Assembly (NCBI RefSeq): GCF_001633165.1
Contig: NZ_CP015418.1
Span: 1,344,501 to 1,408,500 of the forward strand
Length of the DNA: 64,000 nt
Source of the DNA: Rhodovulum sulfidophilum DSM 1374
GTDB taxonomy: Bacteria > Pseudomonadota > Alphaproteobacteria > Rhodobacterales > Rhodobacteraceae
Direction: 5' to 3'
The notes under the pieces were generated by a model. The model made no database searches. It saw only the letters and a list, made by a program, of their open reading frames with translations, and was not told the DNA's origin. The translations under genes and the position numbers were made by a program. Below, one piece after another: positions 21,003 to 30,297 of the stretch. Within the stretch, counting starts at the first letter, position 1, and every line of letters starts with the position of its first letter.

Positions 21003-21976
21003 TGATGGATCAGCTTCAGGACATCGCGCAGATACGCCGGATCTATACCGCGCTGACGCTGCATTACGTCGACGGGCTGACCCAGGCCCAGGTGGCCGAG
21101 CGGATGGGGCAGAGCCATTCCACCGTCAACCGGATGATCAAGGCGGGGCATGACATGGGTATGGTGGAAATCTCGATCCGCTCGCCTTTCCAGGACCATC
21201 TCGCGCTGGAACGCGAGCTGGCCGAGGTCTCGGGCCTGCGCGAGGTGGTGATCGAGACCACCGCCGCGGGCAATCCCGAGGCGGTTCTGGCCCGGGTCGG
21301 CATCACCGCCGCCGAACTGCTGGTCTCGAAGCTGAAGCCGGGGATGACCGTCTGCCTGACGGGCGGCAAGGGCGTCAGCGCCTGCGTCGCCGGGCTGCGC
21401 CAGGTGGTGCCGCTGCGCGGCATGAGGGCGGTGCCCGCGACCGGCCTCGTGCAGGGCAAGCACTATACCGACGTGAACCACGCCGCCGCCACGCTGGCCC
21501 GCGCCTTCGGCGGCGAGGCGGTGCAGATGCTCTCGCCGATGTTTGCCGAGACCGAAGAGCAGCACGCGATGATCTGCGAGATGAAGACGGTTTCGCGCGT
21601 CATGGAGGCCGCCCGGGCCGCCGACGTGGCCGTGGTCGGCATCGGCGGTCTGCGCGAGAAGGCGACCTCCTATTTCGATCTGCACCGCGACGTGCCCGCC
21701 GAGGAAGAGGCGCTTTATGCCTCGGGCGCGGTGGCCGAGCTGCTGGCGCATGTGCTCGATGCGCGCGGCGCCGTCACCGATTACGTGCGCAACCGGCTGG
21801 TCGTGGCGATCTCGCCCTCGGATCTGGCCAGGGTGCCGCTCAGCATCGGCGTCGCGGCGGGGCAGGAGAAGGCCGAGGCCATCTGCGCCGTGGTGCGCGG
21901 CGGCTACATCAACACGCTTGTCACCGACGACGCCACCGCCCGCTGCGTGCTGGCGCGCCTGAAGGAGGCCGCATGA
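21002..21976 (+). CDS. SorC/DeoR-type sugar-binding transcriptional regulator
   Basis: A 324-residue SorC-family regulator (the family of LsrR, DeoR-like SorC and EryD). Residues about 10-55 form the DNA-binding domain (RRIYTALTLHYVDGLTQAQVAERMGQSHSTVNRMIK). The rest is the NagB-like sugar-phosphate-binding domain with MTVCLTGGKGVSA, RAVPATGLVQGKHYTDVNH and VAVVGIGGLREKATSY. Such regulators usually repress until a phosphorylated pathway intermediate binds. The start is ATG 21002 overlapping the permease stop, or ATG 21005. Being embedded in the operon, it probably controls the promoter upstream of 17338. Confidence 0.9.
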   Translation: MMDQLQDIAQIRRIYTALTLHYVDGLTQAQVAERMGQSHSTVNRMIKAGHDMGMVEISIRSPFQDHLALERELAEVSGLREVVIETTAAGNPEAVLARVGITAAELLVSKLKPGMTVCLTGGKGVSACVAGLRQVVPLRGMRAVPATGLVQGKHYTDVNHAAATLARAFGGEAVQMLSPMFAETEEQHAMICEMKTVSRVMEAARAADVAVVGIGGLREKATSYFDLHRDVPAEEEALYASGAVAELLAHVLDARGAVTDYVRNRLVVAISPSDLARVPLSIGVAAGQEKAEAICAVVRGGYINTLVTDDATARCVLARLKEAA

Positions 21977-23691
21977 CCCTTTCCATCGTTCCCCCCATGT
22001 CGCGGGCCGCGCGGCTCGATGCCATGGACGGCGCCGCACCGAAGGTGCTGGTGATCGGCGGCGGCATCAACGGCGCGTCGGTCTTTCGCGAACTGGCCCT
22101 GAACGGGGTGCCGGTGATGCTGGCCGAGAAATCGGATTTCTGCGCGGGGGCCTCCTCGGCGCTGAGCCGCATGGTGCATGGCGGGCTGCGCTATCTCGAG
22201 AATGGCGAGTTCGATCTGGTGCGCGAGGCGCTCGACGAGCGCAACCGCCTGCTCCGGAACGCGCCGCATCTGGTCGGTCCGCTGCGCACCATCGTTCCGA
22301 TCGACAGCTGGGTCTCGGGCGCGCTGAACGCACCGCTCAGGTTCCTCGGCCTCAGCAAGGCGCCATCGCGGCGCGGCGCGCTGCCGGTCAAGCTGGGGCT
22401 GTCCTTCTACGACATCTATACCCGCGGCAAGGGTGGGCTGCCGCCGCATGCCTTCTGGTCCGCCAAGACGGCGCAGGCGCGCTTTCCCTTCCGCCCCGGG
22501 CTGCGCTGCGCCGCCACCTATTACGACGGGCAGGTCAGCCATCCCGAGCGCGTGGTCACCGAGATCTTCGAGGATGTGGCGCGCGCCGGTTGCGACGCGG
22601 TCGCGCTGAACCATCTCGAGGTGACGAAGATCGGGCCCGAGGTCGCGCTGACCGACCGTATCGGCGGGCGCGAGATCACCCTGCGCCCCGAGATCGTGGT
22701 CAACGCCACCGGTGCCTGGATCGACCGCACCAATGCCCGCGCCGGGGCGACGGAGGACATGGTTCAGGGCACCAAGGGCGCGCATCTCGTGCTCGACCAT
22801 CCCGAGCTCCGCGACATGCTCGGCGATGACATGGTCTATTACGAGAATGTCGACGGGCGCATCTGCATCATGTTCTGCCTGCACGGGATGGTGCTGATCG
22901 GTTCGACCGATATCAAGGTGCCCGATCCCGACAAGGTCCGCTGCGAGGCGGATGAGCAGGCCTATATCCTCGAAGGTCTGTCCTGGGTCTTTCCGGGCAT
23001 CACGGTGCGGCCCGACCAGGTGCGGCATGTCTTCGCCGGGGTACGGCCGCTGCCGGTCAGCGGTGCGGGCACCACCGGGCAGATCCCGCGCGGCCATTTC
23101 AACCGCTGGACCGAGGGCGGGATCCCGATGCTCAGCATGATCGGCGGCAAATGGACCACCTTCCGCGCCTTCGGCGAGCTGGCCGCGGATGACGTGATGG
23201 CCCGTCTGGGGCTGACGCGCCGCACCGGCACGGGGGACCTGCCGATCGGCGGCGGCGCGGGTTATCCGTCCGATCCGGATGCCTGGTGCGCCGAACAGGC
23301 GGCGGCCTCGGGGCTGTCGCAGGCGCGGGTCGCGACGCTGCTGGCGCGCTACGGCACGCTGGCGGGCGCGCTGGCGCCGAGCTTCGCCGGGGAACGGATG
23401 CTGCCCGGGCTGCCGGGCTATTCGGATGCCGAGATCGATTACCTGATCGCCCATGAGCAGGTCGAGACGCTTGCCGATCTCGCGCTGCGCCGCACGGTGG
23501 TGGCGCTGGCGGGCGGGCTGGATGCGGCGGCGCTCGAGGCGCTGGCGGAGCGGCTGGGAGCGGCCCGGGGCTGGAGCGCGGCCCGCCGCGCGGAGGAGTT
23601 GCACCGCTTCCGGGTCAAGCTGGCAACGGATCACGGGGCCGACCCGGAGCGGATCGGCCTGCATCGCAAAGGGGAGGTTGCGGCGCAATGA
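21973..23691 (+). CDS. GlpD-like FAD-dependent dehydrogenase (EryB-like)
   Basis: A 572-residue FAD flavoprotein of the glycerol-3-phosphate dehydrogenase family. The dinucleotide motif is VLVIGGGINGASVFRELALN (about residues 26-45); other GlpD hallmarks are SSALSRMVHGGLRYLENGEF, VVNATGAWID and GGKWTTFRAFGE, with a DAO C-terminal helical domain. In polyol pathways (for example erythritol EryB) such enzymes oxidise a phosphorylated polyol to a ketose phosphate and pass electrons to quinone. Its position between a SorC regulator and an FGGY kinase strongly suggests the same chemistry rather than housekeeping glycerol metabolism. Starts and ends overlap both neighbours by four bases. Confidence 0.85.
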   Translation: MTLSIVPPMSRAARLDAMDGAAPKVLVIGGGINGASVFRELALNGVPVMLAEKSDFCAGASSALSRMVHGGLRYLENGEFDLVREALDERNRLLRNAPHLVGPLRTIVPIDSWVSGALNAPLRFLGLSKAPSRRGALPVKLGLSFYDIYTRGKGGLPPHAFWSAKTAQARFPFRPGLRCAATYYDGQVSHPERVVTEIFEDVARAGCDAVALNHLEVTKIGPEVALTDRIGGREITLRPEIVVNATGAWIDRTNARAGATEDMVQGTKGAHLVLDHPELRDMLGDDMVYYENVDGRICIMFCLHGMVLIGSTDIKVPDPDKVRCEADEQAYILEGLSWVFPGITVRPDQVRHVFAGVRPLPVSGAGTTGQIPRGHFNRWTEGGIPMLSMIGGKWTTFRAFGELAADDVMARLGLTRRTGTGDLPIGGGAGYPSDPDAWCAEQAAASGLSQARVATLLARYGTLAGALAPSFAGERMLPGLPGYSDAEIDYLIAHEQVETLADLALRRTVVALAGGLDAAALEALAERLGAARGWSAARRAEELHRFRVKLATDHGADPERIGLHRKGEVAAQ

Positions 23692-25226
23692 CGGGATATC
23701 TCATCGGCGTGGATGCCGGGAACACGATGGTGAAGGCGGCGCTGTTCGATGCCGAGGGCACCACGCTTGCCGTCGCCTCGCGCGGGTCCGAGACGCTGCA
23801 ACCGGCGCCGGGCTTCGTGGAGCGCGACCCCGACGGGCTCTGGCAGGCCGCCAGCGGCGCGATCCGCGACTGCCTCGCCAAGGCCGGGATCGACGGCGCC
23901 GAGGTGCTGGCGGTGGGCGCCGCGGGGCATGGCAACGGGCTCTATCTGCTCGATGCCGAAGGCCGCGGGCTGATCGGCATCCAGTCGATGGACAACCGCG
24001 CCGAGACGCTGGCTTCGCAGATCGCGGCCGAACATGGCGACGAGATCCTGTCGCGCGCCCAGTCGCGGCCCTGGCCTGCGATGACCCCGGTGCTCTTGCG
24101 CTGGATCGCCGAGAACCGCCCCGAGATCATGGCCCGCGCCCACAAGGCGCTGCTGTGCAAGGACGTGATCGTGCACGGGCTGACCGGGCGCATGGGCTCG
24201 GAGGTGTCGGATCTTGCCGGCGCCGGGCTGCTGGCGCTGCCCGCGCTGGATTATGACGACGCGTTGCTGCGGCTTTACGGCATCGAGGGGCTGAAACACG
24301 TCCTGCCCGAGCCCGCACAAAGCGATGCGGTGGTCGGTCATGTCACCGCCGCCGCCGCCGCGGTAACCGGCCTTGCCGAAGGCACCCCGGTGGTGGGCGG
24401 GCTTTTCGACGTGCTGGCCTCGACGCTGGGGGCGGGCACATCGCATGCCGGCGAGGCCTCGATCGTCGCGGGCAGCTGGTCGATCAACCAGGTTTTTGCC
24501 GAGCATCTGCCGGCAGAGCCGCGGGCGCTGCTTGCCAGCGTGCTGGGGCGCGACACCTGGGTCAGCTGCGAATGCTCGCCGACCTCGGCGGCGAACCTCG
24601 AATGGTTCGTGCAGACCTTCCTCGCGGATGAGGCCAGGGCCACCGGAGAGGATCCGTTCGCGCTTTGCAACCGGCTTGCGGTCGGGGCCGATCCCGAAAA
24701 GGACCTGCCGGTTTTTCACCCGTTCCTTTACGCCGGGCCGGTGCCCGGTGCGCGCGGCGGCTTCAGCGCCATGGGCGCCTGGCACAGCCGCGGCGACATG
24801 GTGCGCGCGCTTTATGAAGGGGTCGCCTTCGGCCACCGCGCGCATTTCGAGATCCTCGACCCCGATCGCCGCTTCCGCTTTGCCACCCTGTCCGGCGGCG
24901 CGGCGAAATCCGAGCTCTGGGCGCAGATCTTCGCCGATGCGCTGGGGATGACGCTTCGCCTGTCCGACTGCGCCGAGACCGGCGCCCGGGGGGCTGCCAT
25001 CGCCGCCGCCATCGGCGCCGGGCTGTTTGCCGATTTCGATGACGCCACGCAGGCCATGGCCCGGCATGTCGAGGAAATCACCCCCTGTCCGGCGGCGCAG
25101 GCGCTGCTGGATGCAAGATACCGGCGCTGGTGCGCCTACCGGGATGCGCTCGGGGCGGCCTGGGCGCCGCCCAAGCTGCCCGGCTTCGATTCCAGAGAGA
25201 CACAGGAAAGGACATCACATGGCTGA
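23688..25226 (+). CDS. FGGY-family carbohydrate kinase
   Basis: A 512-residue kinase with the two-lobed ASKHA fold. It has [18 protein letters not shown] at the N-terminus (phosphate-1 loop), [23 protein letters not shown], and [20 protein letters not shown] with the second signature before [16 protein letters not shown]. It would phosphorylate the imported sugar, polyol or polyol-like signal. It is nearest in pattern to xylulose/erythritol/LsrK-type kinases, but the substrate cannot be decided. The stop lies 8 bases inside the next gene. Confidence 0.88.
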   Translation: MTGYLIGVDAGNTMVKAALFDAEGTTLAVASRGSETLQPAPGFVERDPDGLWQAASGAIRDCLAKAGIDGAEVLAVGAAGHGNGLYLLDAEGRGLIGIQSMDNRAETLASQIAAEHGDEILSRAQSRPWPAMTPVLLRWIAENRPEIMARAHKALLCKDVIVHGLTGRMGSEVSDLAGAGLLALPALDYDDALLRLYGIEGLKHVLPEPAQSDAVVGHVTAAAAAVTGLAEGTPVVGGLFDVLASTLGAGTSHAGEASIVAGSWSINQVFAEHLPAEPRALLASVLGRDTWVSCECSPTSAANLEWFVQTFLADEARATGEDPFALCNRLAVGADPEKDLPVFHPFLYAGPVPGARGGFSAMGAWHSRGDMVRALYEGVAFGHRAHFEILDPDRRFRFATLSGGAAKSELWAQIFADALGMTLRLSDCAETGARGAAIAAAIGAGLFADFDDATQAMARHVEEITPCPAAQALLDARYRRWCAYRDALGAAWAPPKLPGFDSRETQERTSHG

Positions 25227-26106
25227 TCTCGACGACATCATCGACGGCAAGGATTTCGGGCTGACCACGCCCCCGAGGAACGAGCCGTTCTTCCTCAAGG
25301 GCGCGGGCGCCTATGACTGGGGCATGCAGAACCGGCTGGCGCGGATCTTCCGTCCCGATACCGGGCGCACGGTCATGCTGGCCTTCGATCACGGCTATTT
25401 CCAGGGGCCGACCACCGGGCTGGAACGGGTCGATCTGAACATCGCGCCGCTGTTCGACCATGCCGATGTGCTTATGTGCACGCGGGGGATGCTGCGCACC
25501 ACGGTGCCCGCCTCGACCCGCAAGCCCATCGTGATGCGCGCCTCGGGCGGCAATTCGATCATGTCCGAGCTGTCGAACGAGACCATCGCCGTCGACATGG
25601 AGGACGCGCTGCGGATGAACGTCGCGGCGATGGCGGCGCAGGTCTATATCGGCTCGGAATTCGAGCATAAATCGATCACCAACATCATCAACCTGATCGA
25701 CCGGGGCAACCGCGTCGGCATGCCGACCCTCGCCGTGACCGGCGTCGGCAAGGATATGGCCCGCGACGCGCGCTATTTCGGCCTTGCCACCCGCATCGCC
25801 GCCGAGATCGGCGCGCAATACGTCAAAAGCTACTATGTCGACGAGGGCTTCGAGAAGGTCTGCGCCGGCTGCCCGGTGCCGATCGTCATCGCCGGCGGCA
25901 AGAAGATCCCCGAGGCCGAGGCGCTCGAGGTGGCCTACAAGGCCATCGACCAGGGTGCGGCGGGCGTCGACATGGGTCGCAACATCTTCCGCGCCGGGGA
26001 CCCGGTGGCGATGATCCAGGCGGTGAGCGCGGTGGTGCATGACCTGCTTCCCGCGGCGCAGGCCTTCGAGATGTACAACGATCTCGCTGCCCGCAAGGCG
26101 GCATGA
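25219..26106 (+). CDS. lsrF: LsrF-type class I aldolase/thiolase
   Basis: A 295-residue DhnA/LsrF-family TIM barrel, strikingly similar along its whole length to enteric LsrF. Shared blocks include [79 protein letters not shown] and [20 protein letters not shown]. The Schiff-base lysine of LsrF corresponds to the K in [13 protein letters not shown] (near residue 197). In E. coli LsrF acts as a coenzyme A thiolase on the phosphorylated AI-2 breakdown product. AGGAAAGGA precedes ATG 25219. No lsrG follows; a class II aldolase does, so the substrate may differ from AI-2. Confidence 0.85.
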   Translation: MADLDDIIDGKDFGLTTPPRNEPFFLKGAGAYDWGMQNRLARIFRPDTGRTVMLAFDHGYFQGPTTGLERVDLNIAPLFDHADVLMCTRGMLRTTVPASTRKPIVMRASGGNSIMSELSNETIAVDMEDALRMNVAAMAAQVYIGSEFEHKSITNIINLIDRGNRVGMPTLAVTGVGKDMARDARYFGLATRIAAEIGAQYVKSYYVDEGFEKVCAGCPVPIVIAGGKKIPEAEALEVAYKAIDQGAAGVDMGRNIFRAGDPVAMIQAVSAVVHDLLPAAQAFEMYNDLAARKAA

Positions 26107-27281
26107 CGTCGATGACTGACGAGGCCGATACGCTGCTGGCGCAGCGGGTCGAAAGCTCCAGGCAGCTCGGGGGAAACCCCGAGCTGGCGATGCATGGCGG
26201 CGGCAACACCTCGGTCAAGGTGATGCGCGAGGGCAGGCGGGTGCTGCATGTCAAGGGCTCGGGCTGGGATCTGGCGGTGATGGAGCCGCAGGGGATGCCG
26301 GGGCTCTGGCTCGATCCGCTGTTCGAGGTGAAGGACGGGGCGCGGCTGAGCGACAGCGAGATGGTGCGCTTCCTGCGCGCGCACCTGCTGGATGCGTCGG
26401 CGCCCAATCCCTCGGTCGAGACATTGCTGCATGCCTACCTGCCGGCGCGTTTCGTCGATCACGGCCATGCCTCGGCGGTGCTGGCGCTGGCCAGCCGCCC
26501 CGAGGCCGAGCAGCGAGAGACGCTGCGCGTGCTCTTCGGGGACGGGCTGGTCTTCCTGCCTTACGTCTTCCCCGGGTTCGATCTGTCCATCGAGGGCGCC
26601 AGGGCCGCCGAGGCAGAGCCGCAGGCCTGGGGGATGTGGCTGGCGCAACACGGGCTCTTCACCTGGGGCGAAACGGCCGACGAAAGCCTCACCCGCTTCC
26701 GCGACGCGGTGGCCGCCTGCGAGGCCCATCTTGCCGCGCGCGGCGCAGCCCTGATGCCGCCGAGCCCGCGCCAGGGCAACGAGGCGCTGGAGGCGCTTGT
26801 CCCGCATCTGCACGCCGCGCTGCCCGGGCTTGCCTTCACCGACGCACGCGGCGCCGACCCGCTGGCCGCGCTGTCGGGGCAGGCGGGCATGGCCGAGGCC
26901 GTCAGCCGGGGAACGGTGACGCCGGATCACGTGATCCGCATCAAGCCCTGGCCGCTGATCCTTGCGCCCGGGACGGATGCCGCCGGTATCCGCGCGGCGC
27001 TCGCCGGTTTCGGCGCGGCCTACGAGCGGTATTTCCAGGACCATTCGGACGGTACGCAGATCATGCTCGACACATTGCCACGGGTGGCCTTCGTGCCGGG
27101 CGCAGGCTTGATCGGTCTGGGACGCTCTGCCTCCGAGGCCAGCATCAACGCCGATCTGGCCGAGCAGAACCTCCGCGTCGCGGCGTCCGCCGAGGCGCTG
27201 GGCGGCTACCAGCCGCTGCCGCGTCCCGAACAGTTCCTGATCGAATACTGGGAACTGGAGCAGGCCAAGCTGCGCAAGTAG
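26103..27281 (+). CDS. Class II aldolase/adducin-domain protein
   Basis: A 392-residue protein with a class II aldolase/adducin fold, similar to the aldolase half of RhaD-type bifunctional enzymes. It has [12 protein letters not shown] and [15 protein letters not shown] near the N-terminus, [20 protein letters not shown] (metal-ligand histidines) and [14 protein letters not shown] (third histidine region). The C-terminal part (about 260-392) lacks the short-chain dehydrogenase seen in bifunctional relatives. It would cleave a ketose phosphate to dihydroxyacetone phosphate plus an aldehyde, or act as an epimerase. It is the last gene of the operon (ATGA overlap with lsrF) and is followed by a hairpin at 27305. 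Confidence 0.83.
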   Translation: MTSMTDEADTLLAQRVESSRQLGGNPELAMHGGGNTSVKVMREGRRVLHVKGSGWDLAVMEPQGMPGLWLDPLFEVKDGARLSDSEMVRFLRAHLLDASAPNPSVETLLHAYLPARFVDHGHASAVLALASRPEAEQRETLRVLFGDGLVFLPYVFPGFDLSIEGARAAEAEPQAWGMWLAQHGLFTWGETADESLTRFRDAVAACEAHLAARGAALMPPSPRQGNEALEALVPHLHAALPGLAFTDARGADPLAALSGQAGMAEAVSRGTVTPDHVIRIKPWPLILAPGTDAAGIRAALAGFGAAYERYFQDHSDGTQIMLDTLPRVAFVPGAGLIGLGRSASEASINADLAEQNLRVAASAEALGGYQPLPRPEQFLIEYWELEQAKLRK

Positions 27282-27304
27282 CGGGGGGCCTCGTTGCCCA
27301 AAGG

Positions 27305-27345
27305 GGAGAGCGGGGGCACTTCGGAAAACCCGAGGCCCGCTCTCC
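27305..27345 (+). terminator. Operon-end hairpin
   Basis: A 10-bp stem, GGAGAGCGGG (27305-27314) with CCCGCTCTCC (27336-27345), has a 21-base loop and starts 23 bases after the last gene of the sugar operon. There is only a short TT after it, so termination efficiency is uncertain. Confidence 0.55.
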
Positions 27346-27399
27346 TTGGCCATCGCAAGAAGACCTGCTCGGGCCATGACAAGGCGCCCGAGCGGCGGG

Positions 27400-27573
27400 G
27401 AGTGCCGGGCATCCGTCAAGTACGACAAGCGAAGCTACAAGCGGCGAAACCGGCTCGAGCTCATGCGCGGCAGACTTAAGGATTGGCGCCGCGCAGCGAC
27501 CCGGTGCGACCGCTGCCCCAAGGTCTTCCTCTCGGTCATCGCTCTCGCCGCACAATTTATCTGCTGGTTGTGA
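27400..27573 (+). pseudogene. IS5-family (IS427-like) transposase, C-terminal remnant
   Basis: The frame reads RASVKYDKRSYKRRNRLELM, RGRLKDWRRAATRCDRCPKV and FLSVIALAAQFICWL, then stops at 27573. This is the C-terminal end of IS5-type transposases, with the catalytic Glu region YKRRNR-IE altered to LE and RIATRYDR altered to RAATRCDR. All upstream transposase sequence is absent. It marks the right flank of the sugar operon with mobile-element debris of a different subgroup from that on the left. The following 27574-27801 holds no recognisable gene. Confidence 0.75.
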
Positions 27574-27801
27574 GCCCAGAACCTGGCCGGACAGACGTCG
27601 ATGAGTGCCTTCTCTCGAGACCTGTGATGTCTACTGAACAGACTTTCGCCCAGGTAGCCCTCGTTGGGCTCCACCCGAAGTAAAAACAGTTAATATTGAT
27701 CCAACGTAAGATATGGTGGATTGTGAGTTCATTGCGGATTTTGGTCTGAGTTCTTGGGTTCGGGTTCGGAACCATCATACCAATCTTCGGAGGAATTAAT
27801 T

Positions 27802-28437
27802 GTGAGAAATGAATTCTTGAGCGGAATGGCATTTGCAGGAATTTTACTCGCACCCTCATCCGTTCTTGCCGCAACTCTATCGCTAGTCGGTACGGAACTC
27901 AGTCTTAAGACCGAGGCTCAAGCGACGCCCACCAGTCAGTTGTTTGTAACTTCATTTCCTGCTTCTGTAACGGTATCGGAAACCTCTGTTGAGTTCCCCG
28001 ATGTTGCCAGTCTCTTTGATCCGACAGTCGGTGTGCCTCCGGGGTTCGCGTCGTCTCTGGTCGATGTGGCCATCGATGTCGGAGCAGATTTTCTAACGAT
28101 TGATTTCACGAACAGCGCGCCGTTCTCGCTGTTCGCTACTGGGTTCAAGAATACTTATGTGTTCACTTTCGCGTCGTCTGTCGCGCTTAATATCACCGAC
28201 GCAATTATCGACACAAACGTCACCACGCTCGGCCTCACGGATGGCCGTGTGACATTTTCCGGTAATGAGCTTTTCGTCAACGTTCAATCGCTTCCGTTCG
28301 ATACATCAACGTTTGTCCGCATCAATTTAACCTCCGAAGAAGCAGTTGCCGCCGTGCCGCTCCCAGCAGGTCTGCCGCTCCTACTGTCGGGTTTGCTCGG
28401 AATCGGCCTCCAGGCGAGGCGCAAGAAAGCTGCCTGA
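27802..28437 (+). CDS. VPLPA-CTERM sorting-domain secreted protein
   Basis: A 211-residue protein starting at GTG 27802, which has CGGAGGAA 7 bases upstream; the open frame further upstream would bury the signal peptide. The signal peptide is VRNEFLSGMAFAGILLAPSS ending VLA-ATLS. The body is Thr/Ser/Val-rich, beta-type and free of cysteine. The C-terminus is the sorting signal VPLPAGLPLLLSGLLGIGL plus the basic tail QARRKKAA, i.e. short VPLPA motif, hydrophobic helix, positive end, as recognised by exosortase-type enzymes in Rhodobacterales. Base composition is visibly lower in GC than every neighbour, suggesting recent acquisition. No exosortase gene is in the window. Function otherwise unknown; likely surface or matrix. 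Confidence 0.85.
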   Translation: MRNEFLSGMAFAGILLAPSSVLAATLSLVGTELSLKTEAQATPTSQLFVTSFPASVTVSETSVEFPDVASLFDPTVGVPPGFASSLVDVAIDVGADFLTIDFTNSAPFSLFATGFKNTYVFTFASSVALNITDAIIDTNVTTLGLTDGRVTFSGNELFVNVQSLPFDTSTFVRINLTSEEAVAAVPLPAGLPLLLSGLLGIGLQARRKKAA

Positions 28438-28447
28438 CCTCTGTATC

Positions 28448-28741
28448 TCAGCTTTGCCAATCTGGCCCCGTGCTCTGCCCGGCCGGTGACGGGGTGACGG
28501 GGTGGTGTATGGCGTCTGAGCCTTGTGGCATGACCACGTTTGTTCGCAAGCTGGCGGCGTCTCTCTTCATCGTCTTGAACAGTGAATGCGCCCGATCGGG
28601 ACCGCGGATCAGAGGGAAGAGAGCATGGGCAGATGACCGCATCCGCCGATCACCGGCATAGATGGCTCGTGCGAGTGGCTCGAGATCCATTGCTTGCCTG
28701 ACGGTTGCAGGTTGCGTTTGCTGAATATAGCGACCGGCCAA
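28448..28741 (-). CDS. Unrecognised small ORF, possibly a gene remnant
   Basis: A 97-codon frame (MAGRYIQQTQPATVRQAMDL ... AGDRRMRSSAHALFPLIRGP) within a 451-base gap. The frame stays open upstream of the ATG to near 28790, so it may be the end of a larger, truncated protein. No family is recognised. The codon pattern is plausible but there is no ribosome binding site. Its position next to IS debris favours a remnant. Confidence 0.3.
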   Translation of the reverse strand: MAGRYIQQTQPATVRQAMDLEPLARAIYAGDRRMRSSAHALFPLIRGPDRAHSLFKTMKRDAASLRTNVVMPQGSDAIHHPVTPSPAGQSTGPDWQS

Positions 28742-28888
28742 GCGCTGCTGATCCGCCTTGCTGGCGGCATCCGGTTTCCATGTTTCACATGACCGGTGCC
28801 TTGCAAAACGAACGGCCGGGAGGGGGCATGGCCGGGATGGATGAACGGGCCCCCGAAAGGGGCCCGTTACGGAAATGGCCGGTGGCGA

Positions 28889-30268
28889 TCAGTCGTCGCG
28901 GAAGCGGCGGGCAGAGGGCAGCCAGAGCATCAGCAGATAGTAGGACAGGCCCGCCGGAATGAGGCTCGCATACCAGGACACATTCGAGAATGCGAAGGCG
29001 GCGACCACGCCGATGGCCGTGGCGATCAGCGCCGCCGGATTGATGCCGCGATAGGGGCCTGCCGCGTCATAGAGCTTGCCGAGATCCAGCTGCTGACGAC
29101 GCAGGATGTAGTAATCGACGACCAGGATCGCGAAGATCGGGCCGAGGAAGGCGCTGTAGGTCTGGATGAAGATATTGAGCCCGGCGGCCGACTCGTCCTG
29201 CACCAGCTTCCAGGGGAAGGTCGCGAAGGCAAGCAGCCCGACCAGCACCGCCGATGTCTTGAACTTCAGCTTGAAGACATCCATCAGCGCATAGGCGGGC
29301 GGAACCACGTTGTTGAGAATGTTGGTGGTGACCTGGGCGAAGGCGATGAAAAGCAGGGTGGTGACCAGCAGCAGCTTGTTGTCGACCGCGCTCGAGAACA
29401 CCTTGATCGGATCGACCTGTCCGGTCGCCCCCGACACCATCAGCCCGATCATCCCCATGAAAAGCGTCGCGGGCAGGATCGAATTGGCATAGATCGTGAC
29501 CTGGCGCATCGGTCCGACCCCATGGCGCAGCTCGCGCGAATAGTCCGAGACGTTCAGCATCATCGTCGAGTAGATCCCGAGAAACAGCATCGTCGCGCCC
29601 CAGAACGGTGCGCCCCAGGTGCCCTCGACATTGACCAGATTGGTCATGATCGCATCGCCGTATTTTCCGATCACGCTGAAGAACATGTAGATCAGCGAGC
29701 CGATGATGAAGACCGAGCCGATATTCTCGAGCCATTTGATGCCGTGGAAGCCCAGCACCGACAACAGGATCTGCAAAAACTGGAAGCCGATGAAGAAGGC
29801 CCAGAGATTGGAATAGTCGAACAGGGTCTCCGAGACGAGGTTGAGCGCGCCCGCCCCGATCCAGCTCTGGAAGCCGAACCAGACGATCGCGGGCACCGAG
29901 CGCACCAGCGCGGGCAGGCGCGTGCCGGAAAAGCCGAAGGCCGACCGCGCCTGCACCATGAAGGGGATGCCGTATTTGTGGCCGGCGCGGCCGTTGATCA
30001 TCAGGGCGACGCCGATCACCGTGCAGCCGATGGCAATGGCCAGGAAGGTCTGGAGCAGGTTGAGCGTGCCCACCAGCCCCGAACCGATGGTGAAGGTGCC
30101 GATCGAGACGCAGCCGCCCAGCCAGGCGAAGAGATAGGACCAGGGGTCCATGATCCGCGTCTCCTGGGGCGCGAGGGATTCCTCGCCCAGCCCCTTTTCC
30201 TCGATCACATGCGGTACCTGGCCTGGTATCTGTCCAGGCGCCGCGGCCGCGGTCTCGGGCATCGTCAT
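28889..30268 (-). CDS. NCS1-family permease (hydantoin/allantoin/nucleobase type)
   Basis: A 459-residue transporter with about 12 membrane helices. Motifs include WSYLFAWLGGCVSIGTFTIG, AIAIGCTVIGVALMINGRAG, KYGIPFMVQARSAFGFSG and FGFQSWIGAGALNLVSETLF. These match the NCS1 (Mhp1/PucI/CodB) superfamily, sodium- or proton-coupled importers of nucleobases, hydantoins or allantoin. ATG 30268 is preceded by GGGGAGAG. It lies downstream of a hydantoin/Asp/Glu racemase with a 29-base gap, so hydantoin-like compounds are the likely cargo. Confidence 0.88.
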   Translation of the reverse strand: MTMPETAAAAPGQIPGQVPHVIEEKGLGEESLAPQETRIMDPWSYLFAWLGGCVSIGTFTIGSGLVGTLNLLQTFLAIAIGCTVIGVALMINGRAGHKYGIPFMVQARSAFGFSGTRLPALVRSVPAIVWFGFQSWIGAGALNLVSETLFDYSNLWAFFIGFQFLQILLSVLGFHGIKWLENIGSVFIIGSLIYMFFSVIGKYGDAIMTNLVNVEGTWGAPFWGATMLFLGIYSTMMLNVSDYSRELRHGVGPMRQVTIYANSILPATLFMGMIGLMVSGATGQVDPIKVFSSAVDNKLLLVTTLLFIAFAQVTTNILNNVVPPAYALMDVFKLKFKTSAVLVGLLAFATFPWKLVQDESAAGLNIFIQTYSAFLGPIFAILVVDYYILRRQQLDLGKLYDAAGPYRGINPAALIATAIGVVAAFAFSNVSWYASLIPAGLSYYLLMLWLPSARRFRDD

Positions 30269-30297
30269 CGGTGTCTCTCCCCGTGTGTTTTTCGTTT

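Noticed and set aside
21973..23691. Housekeeping glycerol-3-phosphate dehydrogenase glpD
   Set aside because: Its place between a SorC regulator and an FGGY kinase, all with overlapping ends, indicates a dedicated sugar/polyol role; true glpD cannot be excluded on sequence alone.
27574..27801. Second attachment site (copy of the tRNA-Val 3' end) for the island
   Set aside because: No stretch matching GTTCGAATCTCTTATCACCC was found by eye; the GTTCGGGTTCGG repeat near 27760 is too short and different.
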